Origin: an uncultured Acidimicrobiales bacterium
GTDB lineage: Bacteria; Actinomycetota; Acidimicrobiia; Acidimicrobiales; UBA10347
Reading direction: 5' to 3'
DNA length: 8,871 nucleotides
NCBI GenBank assembly: GCA_937942965.1
Contig: CALDGN010000208.1
Coordinates: forward strand, 1 to 8,871
Part shown: positions 1-5,322 of the stretch, piece by piece
Position numbering within the stretch: the first letter of the stretch is position 1
Layout: the number at the start of each line of letters is the position of its first letter
Translations under genes and position numbers: made by a program
The notes under the pieces: generated by a model
Seen by the model: only the letters and a program-made list of their open reading frames with translations
What the model was told of the DNA's origin: nothing
The model's database searches: none

Positions 1-1215
1 ATCAAGGGTGACCTCCGCATGACCGATGTCGTACGCCGGGCCGTGCGGCAACGTCAGCGTCCGCTTCGCGAGGACCTGGTCGTGCCCTACGGCGTGCAGC
101 GGCTTCGGTTCACCGTCCGTCAGTCCGAAGAGCTCATCGCCCGCACCCGTCGTCGCGCCCGCTTCCACAACCACGGACGCAAGTTCATCCTCGAGGACTT
201 CTACGACCAGCTCGCCAACTCGGGCCGCTACGAAGTCGACCCCGAGGAGCTGCGCGATCACCTGCACTCGACCGACGAGGTCCGAGCCGCGCTCGAATGG
301 ATGTGGCCGGTCCTTTCGGCGACCGAACTGCTGCACGACTTCTATGGCTCCAAGGCCCTGCTGCGAGCCGCAGGCGAGCGCTACTTCGGTGGCTCGATCG
401 ACAGCCTGTACCGGGCGCGCACCGACCACAGCGAAGTGCTCTGGACCGCGCACGACGTGCCGCTGCTCGACGAAGCGCATCAGCTCGTCGGCCCCCGATC
501 CGGGAAGAACAAGGATCACGACCTGCGGACCTATGGCCACATCGTGATCGACGAAGCTCAAGACCTGTCACCGATGCAACTCCACATGATCGGGCGTCGC
601 TCACTCAATGGTTCGATGACGATCGTCGGCGACATCGCCCAGGCGACCAGCGCGTGGGCCCACCAGGACTGGGACAGCGTCGTCGACCAACTGCCGACGC
701 ACAAAGGCATCAACCGATACGACCTGACGATTGGCTACCGAGTACCCGGTCCACTCATCGAGCTGGCCGCCAAAGTACTCAAGCTCGCGATGCCGGGGCT
801 CACCCCGCCACGCGCTGTTCGCCCCGAGGGCGATCCGCCACGGTTCGTCACGACCAACCCCGACGACTTTGGCACCGCGCTCGCCACGACGATCGCCGAA
901 GAGCGAGCCGCGATTGGCGCCGGCAACATCGCCGTCATCTGTGCGACCGGTGCTGCCGAAGACGTCTCTGCGTTCCTCAATGCCCATGAGATCGACCATG
1001 GCGTCGCCTATGCCGGCGCACTTGAAAAAGAGGTCTCCGTCATCGAGGTCTCGATGGTCAAGGGTCTCGAAATCGATGCGGCGATCGTGATCGAGCCGGA
1101 CTCGATCGTCGAGTTCGAGCCCCAAGGCTTGCGTTCGCTCTACGTTGCGCTCACTCGAGCGACACGTCGCCTGGCGATCATCGACACTGGCGACTCCGCT
1201 CTCATCCTGAGCTGA
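1..1215 (+). CDS. helD: HelD/HelR-family RNA polymerase-recycling helicase, C-terminal part (5' end outside window)
   Basis: This is a superfamily 1 (UvrD/Rep-like) ATPase of the HelD family. In Gram-positive bacteria HelD proteins bind RNA polymerase and use ATP to release it from nucleic acid. The actinobacterial HelR branch can also displace rifamycins from the enzyme. The frame is open from base 1, so the 404 visible residues are a C-terminal fragment; family members are usually about 700-760 residues, and Walker A lies outside. Counting from base 1, I see the Walker B/motif II box DEAQD at residues 184-188 followed by LSPMQ, motif III IVGDIAQAT at 208-216, motif IV GYRVP at 245-249, motif V with VKGLEID at 353-359, and motif VI YVALTRATRRL at 381-391. 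The internal ATG at base 19 is not the start, because conserved sequence (KGDLRM) runs across it. It ends with TGA inside a hairpin arm. HelD versus HelR cannot be settled without the N-terminal coiled-coil arm. The family call is firm. Confidence 0.92.
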   Translation: MKGDLRMTDVVRRAVRQRQRPLREDLVVPYGVQRLRFTVRQSEELIARTRRRARFHNHGRKFILEDFYDQLANSGRYEVDPEELRDHLHSTDEVRAALEWMWPVLSATELLHDFYGSKALLRAAGERYFGGSIDSLYRARTDHSEVLWTAHDVPLLDEAHQLVGPRSGKNKDHDLRTYGHIVIDEAQDLSPMQLHMIGRRSLNGSMTIVGDIAQATSAWAHQDWDSVVDQLPTHKGINRYDLTIGYRVPGPLIELAAKVLKLAMPGLTPPRAVRPEGDPPRFVTTNPDDFGTALATTIAEERAAIGAGNIAVICATGAAEDVSAFLNAHEIDHGVAYAGALEKEVSVIEVSMVKGLEIDAAIVIEPDSIVEFEPQGLRSLYVALTRATRRLAIIDTGDSALILS

Positions 1216-1259
1216 ACCCGCCTCAGCTCGTCCCGGCGCCGCGGACGAGCGAACCGCGG
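1208..1259 (+). terminator. Cluster of overlapping hairpins after helD, probable terminator
   Basis: Three inverted repeats overlap just after the helD coding region. Hairpin A pairs GAGCTGA (1209-1215, containing the stop codon) with TCAGCTC (1223-1229) over a 7-nt loop. Hairpin B pairs GCTCGTCC (1226-1233) with GGACGAGC (1243-1250) over a 9-nt GC-rich loop. Hairpin C pairs the two CCGCGG copies at 1239-1244 and 1254-1259. A and B share bases 1226-1229, and B and C share 1243-1244, so B excludes both A and C, while A and C can coexist. No T-run follows, which is common for actinobacterial intrinsic terminators. A termination role is inferred from position and stem strength. Confidence 0.5.
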
Positions 1260-1353
1260 CTGGCGCAGAACTCCGCCGGGTCGCAAGTGGACGAACGTCG
1301 ATCCAATTCGGACAGAGTTGGGCCTCTCGTGGCTTCGACTGAATCACCTGTCA

Positions 1354-1359
1354 TACGTT
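1354..1359 (+). promoter_or_regulatory. Possible -10 element for the ABC transporter operon
   Basis: TACGTT fits the actinobacterial TAnnnT -10 pattern and would place transcription start near 1366, giving a leader of about 24 nt. A TTCGAC resembling a -35 lies at 1334-1339, but the 14-nt spacer is shorter than the usual 17, so the -35 assignment is doubtful. A small inverted repeat, TCGCT-4 nt-AGCGA (1360-1373), follows directly and could be an operator or a leader hairpin. Confidence 0.3.
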
Positions 1360-1378
1360 TCGCTCGATAGCGACGAAC

Positions 1379-1385
1379 GAGGGTG
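1379..1385 (+). promoter_or_regulatory. Ribosome binding site of the ABC ATPase gene
   Basis: GAGGGTG lies 4 nt before the ATG at 1390 and is complementary to the 16S anti-Shine-Dalgarno with one interruption. It decides the start in favour of 1390 over the in-frame GTG at 1447, which would otherwise begin closer to the conserved ATPase core. Confidence 0.65.
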
Positions 1386-1389
1386 AAGC

Positions 1390-2163
1390 ATGGACGAGAC
1401 GGCACAGATTGGGCGTGGTCAATCAGCGACGGGCTCGGGTGGCACGGTGGCGCGACTGGTCAACGCGACGAAGACATTCGGGACCGGCGATGCAGCCGTC
1501 ACCGCCCTCGACAACGCCACGATCGACTTCCGCCGCGGCGAGTTCACCGCGGTCATGGGGCCGAGCGGCTCCGGGAAGTCGACCCTCATGTACTGCCAAT
1601 CGGGGCTCGATCAGCTCTCGAGCGGCCAGGCATTCATCGGCGACGTCGACGTATCGACGCTGTCGGATCAAGAACTCTCGATCATGCGACGTTCAACACT
1701 CGGCTTCATCTTCCAGTCGTTCCACCTCGTGCCAGCACTTAACGCCCGTGAAAACATCACGCTGCCTGTCGATCTCGACTCCAACGCCGAAGTCGATGCG
1801 GACTTCCTTGACGAGCTCGCCACGGTGCTTGGCATCGAGCATCGGCTTGAGAATCTCCCGAGCCAGCTTTCGGGTGGGCAACGACAACGAGTCGCTGTGG
1901 CGCGCGCCATGGTTCCTCGACCGGACGTGATCTTCGCCGACGAGCCGACAGGAGCGCTCGACTCGAAAACCTCGGGCGAGCTGTTGGCGTACTTGCGCAC
2001 CGCCGTTGATGACCTCGGGCAAACCATTGTCATGGTCACGCATGATGCGGTCGCAGCGAGCCACTGTGATCGGGTCGTCTACGTGCAAGACGGCCGCCTC
2101 GTCGATGAGGCCCAACATCCGACGGTTGACGACGTGCTCAACAAGATCCTCGAGCTCAGCTGA
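1390..2163 (+). CDS. ABC transporter ATP-binding protein, MacB/LolD type
   Basis: This 257-residue cytoplasmic ATPase is the nucleotide-binding subunit of an FtsX/MacB-type ABC system and should dimerise under the permease encoded next to it. All motifs are intact: Walker A GPSGSGKST at residues 57-65, Q-loop glutamine at 109 in FIFQSF, signature LSGGQRQRVAVARAM at 160-174, Walker B IFADEP at 181-186, the TGALDS D-loop at 187-192, and the H-loop histidine at 218 in VTHD. The combination ADEPTGALDS is typical of the LolD/MacB/FtsE group, whose members are about 220-260 residues. The first 20 residues are a polar, glycine/serine-rich extension before the ATPase fold. The sequence after Walker A (MYCQSGLD) departs from the common H-C-x-A-G-L-D form but touches no catalytic residue. 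The stop codon is one base before the permease start, so the two are one operon. The substrate is unknown. Confidence 0.95.
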   Translation: MDETAQIGRGQSATGSGGTVARLVNATKTFGTGDAAVTALDNATIDFRRGEFTAVMGPSGSGKSTLMYCQSGLDQLSSGQAFIGDVDVSTLSDQELSIMRRSTLGFIFQSFHLVPALNARENITLPVDLDSNAEVDADFLDELATVLGIEHRLENLPSQLSGGQRQRVAVARAMVPRPDVIFADEPTGALDSKTSGELLAYLRTAVDDLGQTIVMVTHDAVAASHCDRVVYVQDGRLVDEAQHPTVDDVLNKILELS

Positions 2164-2164
2164 C

Positions 2165-4687
2165 GTGATTCGACGCACGCTAAAACTCGCCTGGTTCAAA
2201 CGAAACCGCTACGCCCTCACGGTCGTCGCCATCGCACTCTCGGTTGCCTTCATCGTTTCGACTCTTCTCCTGACGACCTCGATCGCTGACGTGGGCGAGC
2301 CGCTCGGCCGTGGCTATCAGGGCGTCGACATCGTGGTTACCGGGCCAGAGGTCGCGGCAGGCGACGGACCTGTCCAGGCGATCTCGGCACCAGTTCCTGC
2401 GCAGGTCGTGGCTCGCCTCGAGGCCAGCGGCTTCATCGCAGCCGGTTTCGCTGATCCCTATGCGCAGGTGCTCAACGCCGATGGCACGGCTGGCGGACAG
2501 GACCAGGCCGCATCCAACATCGCCGAACCCTGGTTGGGTGACTCACCGTTGAATGCCTTTGCGATCGAGAGCGGCCGCGCTCCGACGCGAGATGAGGTTG
2601 CGATCGATCGCGCGACCGCTCGTTCCGCAGGACTCGACATTGGCGATTCCGTCACCTTCGTGACCGAGGCCGGGGTCAGAGACGCCATGCTCGTCGGGGT
2701 CGCCACATTCGGTGGCTCCGACAATGATCCCTACACCTCGACCATCCTGCTGCCCGCCGATGACAGGCTGCTCACGGGTGCCAGCGGCTTCCGTCGCGTG
2801 CTTGTCGCCGCCGGCGACCAGGTCCCAACCAGCGCCGCGATCGAAACACTTGCCCCCGACATGGTTGTCGAGACCGGAGCGGCGTGGGTGCTTGCAGAGG
2901 AAGACGCCCTCAATGACTTCCTCGGGTTCTTCAGCACGTTCCTGACCGTCTTCGCAGTGGTTGCCGTCGTTGTCGGCATGGTGATTGTCACGAATACCTT
3001 CACCGTCTCGTTGTCGCAGCGGACCCAGGAACTTGCGTTGCTTCGACTCGTCGGCACAACCCGACGTCAACTGCTCGTGCAGGTCGTCCTCGAAGCAGTT
3101 CTCCTTGGGGCAGCCGGCACCGCAGCAGGAATTCTCCTCGGGCTCGGCGGGGTCTCCGCCCTCGGTTGGTTCCTCGATGTGCTTGGGCTCGTCATCGAGC
3201 GTTCTGACGCGATCTCGCTGAGCGCAATCAGCGTCGGTGTCGCGGTCGGCCTCGGTGTAACGGTGATTGCCGCTGTCCGCCCCGCGTGGAAAGCAACCGA
3301 GGTCGCTCCCATCGAAGCACTTCGAGCCTCCGATGCCGAGTTGGCAGACGCTGGCGGCCGGCGACGCACGATCGCTGGGCTTCTCCTCGCCGTCGGTCTC
3401 GGCTGCCTTGCCTGGGGCGTTCTCCAAGCCGACATCCTCTTTACTGGCATCGCCATCGGAGCGATCTTCTTGGCTCTCTATCTTGGCGCTGATTCGCTCG
3501 TTCGAGCGACGGCGCGTCTCACTCGGCGACTGCTCGGTGCGGCGGGCCCGACCGGCACGATCGCGAGTCGGAACTTGGAGAAGAACGCAGGTCGAACCTC
3601 CGCAGCAGCGAGCGCTCTCATGATCGGCATCAGCCTCATCGGGTTCTTTACGCTGATGGCCGCGACGATCGGCCAGTTCATTGCGGGCGACGCCGGCGAC
3701 GCTTTGCGTGCTGATCTCGTCGTCCAGGGAATCGGTAGCCGTCCAGACCCAACGCTGAGCGAGTCCGTACTCGGCGCAATCGAGGGCGTACCCGGCGTCG
3801 ACGTGCTCGTCCCGCTCTACCAAACCTCGGTCAGCCCGGCGGACGGGGCTGAGATCAATCAAGTGGGTCCAGGAGGCGGCGGGCTCGGAACTGCGATGAC
3901 CGATGTCCAAGCGCTCGCCCGCGTGTACGACTTCACGGTGAACGCAGGGGCACTCGATGCGATCGGCGGCGAACGGATTGCCGTCGACCAGGCAACCGCG
4001 GATGCATTCGATCTCGCCGTCGGAGATGGGCTCGACGTGACCTCGCTTGCTGGTCCCGTTCGACTCGAAGTTGGGACCATCATCGAGACCTCGCTGCCCG
4101 GCTCACCACAACCAGCGATCATTGGTGATCTCGCATTGGCCGACACGCTCGGCTACGACGGCCCGGCATCAGCAGCGTTCGTACTGGGCTCACCCTCGGC
4201 GACGGCGATCAACGACGCCATTGGAATACCGACGGTCGAAGTCGTCTCGCGTGACGCCTATCTAGATGGGCTGAGCTCGAACCTCGACACCATTCTTGCG
4301 CTGGTCTACGCACTCCTGGCGGTGGCCGTGATCGTGGCCCTCATCGGTATTGCGAACACCGTCTCGCTTGCGATCTCCGAACGGGTCGCCGAGATCGCAG
4401 CGACGAGGGCGGCTGGCGCGTCCAGCCGTCAGATCTTCTGGTCGCTGCTCGCCGAGTTCAGCCTGCTCGGGGTGGTCGGTGTCGTCTCGGGTCTGGTCTT
4501 TGCGTGGGTGTCGGCTGCTGCCTTCTTCAACACACTGTCCGGCGGTCAGATCGCCCAGCCCGAGACCGACATCACGACAGGACTGTTGATCGTCGCAGCG
4601 GGACTTGGTGGGGCCATCGCGGCGAGCTGGGTTCCTGCGAGGTCGGCAGCAACGACAGACATCCTCGACGTTCTACGCGCTGACTGA
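2165..4687 (+). CDS. FtsX-family ABC transporter permease, two FtsX domains
   Basis: This is the 840-residue membrane subunit partnering the upstream ATPase. I start it at GTG 2165, one base after the ATPase stop. The frame stays open upstream to 2006, but that part overlaps the ATPase gene and reads as serine/arginine-rich shadow sequence, whereas VIRRTLKLAWFKRNRYALTV is a typical FtsX-permease N terminus. No strong Shine-Dalgarno precedes it, so translation is probably coupled. I count about ten membrane segments: near 17-40, 255-278, 305-335, 350-372, 403-420, 424-442, 480-503, 708-732, 762-785 and 805-825. Two extracytoplasmic MacB-like domains (about 41-254 and 504-707) are related: IDRATARSAGLDIGDSVT at 147-164 matches VDQATADAFDLAVGDGLD at 607-624. 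The FtsX domains (about 260-385 and 712-838) end in matching tails, RPAWKATEVAPIEALRA and VPARSAATTDILDVLRA. Such systems perform lipoprotein, peptide or lipid extraction or mechanical signalling; which one applies here cannot be told. Confidence 0.93.
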   Translation: MIRRTLKLAWFKRNRYALTVVAIALSVAFIVSTLLLTTSIADVGEPLGRGYQGVDIVVTGPEVAAGDGPVQAISAPVPAQVVARLEASGFIAAGFADPYAQVLNADGTAGGQDQAASNIAEPWLGDSPLNAFAIESGRAPTRDEVAIDRATARSAGLDIGDSVTFVTEAGVRDAMLVGVATFGGSDNDPYTSTILLPADDRLLTGASGFRRVLVAAGDQVPTSAAIETLAPDMVVETGAAWVLAEEDALNDFLGFFSTFLTVFAVVAVVVGMVIVTNTFTVSLSQRTQELALLRLVGTTRRQLLVQVVLEAVLLGAAGTAAGILLGLGGVSALGWFLDVLGLVIERSDAISLSAISVGVAVGLGVTVIAAVRPAWKATEVAPIEALRASDAELADAGGRRRTIAGLLLAVGLGCLAWGVLQADILFTGIAIGAIFLALYLGADSLVRATARLTRRLLGAAGPTGTIASRNLEKNAGRTSAAASALMIGISLIGFFTLMAATIGQFIAGDAGDALRADLVVQGIGSRPDPTLSESVLGAIEGVPGVDVLVPLYQTSVSPADGAEINQVGPGGGGLGTAMTDVQALARVYDFTVNAGALDAIGGERIAVDQATADAFDLAVGDGLDVTSLAGPVRLEVGTIIETSLPGSPQPAIIGDLALADTLGYDGPASAAFVLGSPSATAINDAIGIPTVEVVSRDAYLDGLSSNLDTILALVYALLAVAVIVALIGIANTVSLAISERVAEIAATRAAGASSRQIFWSLLAEFSLLGVVGVVSGLVFAWVSAAAFFNTLSGGQIAQPETDITTGLLIVAAGLGGAIAASWVPARSAATTDILDVLRAD

Positions 4688-4693
4688 TACGCA

Positions 4694-4723
4694 CTGTCGA
4701 ATTCCCGGCCGAGCCTCGGACAG
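4694..4723. terminator. Hairpin between convergent genes, possible bidirectional terminator
   Basis: CTGTCGA (4694-4700) pairs with TCGGACAG (4716-4723) with one bulged G at 4718. Inside the 15-nt loop GGC (4707-4709) can pair with GCC (4713-4715). It sits in the 56-bp gap between the permease stop and the stop of the opposite-strand membrane protein, where a shared terminator is expected. There is no T-run on either strand. Confidence 0.4.
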
Positions 4724-4743
4724 CGTCGATGAGCGAGTCCTCA

Positions 4744-5139
4744 TCAGGCAAGGTCGGTTTGGCGTTGGGCGAGGGTGGCTCGCACGCAGATCGCCAGACA
4801 GACGAGTTCGAGCACGAAGATCAATGCGAACACAACGTTGAACGAGCCGCCGTCCAGCGTGCCTGCGAGCACGTCACTGAACTCGCGCCAGATCGCTCCC
4901 GCGAACGCGGCCGCATAGCCGGCCGCGTGGCGAAGCAGGACTGCGGCGAGCATTGCGACGCCGAGCCCGAGGTTGCGTCCTGCCCACGCCGTTCCCATCT
5001 TGTCGGCGCCTTCGACGAAATCGATCGCCGTCGTCGGATCGACGAGTGCGCCGATACCGATGATGGTCCCGCCGACTCCCATGAGAATGGCGAAGATGGT
5101 GATGGCGAGTGGCACGCCATGGGCCTTGATGAACTTCAT
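4744..5139 (-). CDS. Small four-helix membrane protein, possibly DUF4267/DUF4345-like
   Basis: This 131-residue protein has a function I do not recognise. The start is ATG at 5137-5139, supported by a strong Shine-Dalgarno 7 nt upstream; the frame is open much further upstream, but only over the regulatory region and the antisense of lhr. It is mostly hydrophobic, with likely membrane segments near residues 10-32, 54-69, 72-88 and 99-120, and a short positively charged N terminus (MKFIKAHG). Between helices 1 and 2 lies a loop with DPTTAIDFVEGADKMG, then WAGRNLGLG entering helix 2. A proline-containing loop followed by an aromatic/arginine-x-LGLG entry and four short helices resembles the DUF4267/DUF4345 group of uncharacterised membrane proteins; this match is by eye and tentative. 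The C terminus (RATLAQRQTDLA) is polar. It converges on the permease gene and diverges from lhr. Confidence 0.85.
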   Translation of the reverse strand: MKFIKAHGVPLAITIFAILMGVGGTIIGIGALVDPTTAIDFVEGADKMGTAWAGRNLGLGVAMLAAVLLRHAAGYAAAFAGAIWREFSDVLAGTLDGGSFNVVFALIFVLELVCLAICVRATLAQRQTDLA

Positions 5140-5146
5140 GAGCTGG

Positions 5147-5153
5147 TCCCCTT
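5147..5153 (-). promoter_or_regulatory. Ribosome binding site of the small membrane protein
   Basis: On the minus strand AAGGGGA lies 7 nt before the ATG at 5139. It is the strongest Shine-Dalgarno in the window and fixes the start of the 131-residue protein, ruling out the much longer upstream open frame. Confidence 0.75.
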
Positions 5154-5169
5154 TGTTGCTTCTGAGCGA

Positions 5170-5198
5170 AGTCTGAGACCAAGCGAACGGACGGTCGA
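5170..5198 (-). promoter_or_regulatory. Possible promoter of the small membrane protein gene
   Basis: On the minus strand, TCGACC (plus coordinates 5193-5198) is followed by a 17-nt spacer and CAGACT (5170-5175). The -35-like box shares the GAC core and the spacer is ideal, but the -10-like box matches TAnnnT only at its second and last bases. The leader would be about 25 nt. No better -10 is visible between here and the first direct repeat. Confidence 0.25.
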
Positions 5199-5246
5199 GG
5201 TCCCGATTGGACACGGTCCGATGCGGATCCGACATCGTGCAACGTT

Positions 5247-5260
5247 TCGGCTGCGACCCC
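5247..5260. repeat. 14-bp direct repeat, copy 1, in divergent control region
   Basis: TCGGCTGCGACCCC occurs here and again, identically, at 5282-5295, 35 bp further on. The flanking bases differ at both ends, so the match is exactly 14 bp. The end of this copy also forms one arm of a small inverted repeat, CCCCA (5257-5261) with TGGGG (5269-5273). The role is unknown; position between divergent genes suggests a binding site. Confidence 0.6.
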
Positions 5261-5281
5261 ATTTGTGTTGGGGGCGAGTGC

Positions 5282-5295
5282 TCGGCTGCGACCCC
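5282..5295. repeat. 14-bp direct repeat, copy 2, overlapping the lhr -35 region
   Basis: This is the second identical copy of TCGGCTGCGACCCC. Its GCGACC (5288-5293) falls where the -35 box of the inferred lhr promoter should be, 17 nt before the -10 element. A bound regulator here would therefore compete with or contact RNA polymerase. Its 5' end also overlaps the small inverted repeat CGAG-TG-CTCG at 5275-5284. Confidence 0.6.
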
Positions 5296-5316
5296 GTCAC
5301 AGCCCAGCCGTAGCAT
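5288..5316 (+). promoter_or_regulatory. Inferred leaderless promoter of lhr
   Basis: The -10 box TAGCAT (5311-5316) is a full match to TAnnnT. Its last T is 7 bases before the A of the lhr ATG at 5323, so transcription would begin on the start codon itself. A weak -35, GCGACC (5288-5293), lies 17 nt upstream. The only purine-rich stretch before the gene, AGGGG at 5318-5322, touches the ATG and is too close to act as a normal Shine-Dalgarno, which supports leaderless initiation. This is inference from spacing. Confidence 0.5.
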
Positions 5317-5322
5317 CAGGGG

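Noticed and set aside
601..1347. 248-codon minus-strand frame opposite helD and its downstream gap
   Set aside because: It is opposite the clear helicase motifs III-VI, with no ribosome binding site and no family pattern.
1223..1405. 60-codon minus-strand frame across the helD/ABC gap
   Set aside because: It has no Shine-Dalgarno, an arginine/serine-rich composition, and crosses the ABC gene's ribosome binding site and promoter region.
2006..2164. N-terminal extension of the permease frame overlapping the ATPase gene
   Set aside because: The 53 extra residues are serine/arginine-rich shadow sequence of the ATPase gene, and the typical FtsX N terminus begins at 2165.
2543..3910. 455-codon open frame on the minus strand opposite the permease gene
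   Set aside because: The translation is a charged, Asp/Glu/Arg/Gly-rich mix with no domain pattern or ribosome binding site. The plus strand carries a clear permease with membrane segments and paired motifs. High GC content makes such antisense frames common.
5209..5231. Small palindromes GGAC-3 nt-GTCC (5209-5219) and CGGATCCG (5224-5231)
   Set aside because: They are too short to separate from chance in GC-rich DNA, so I did not list them as operators, although they lie in the divergent control region.
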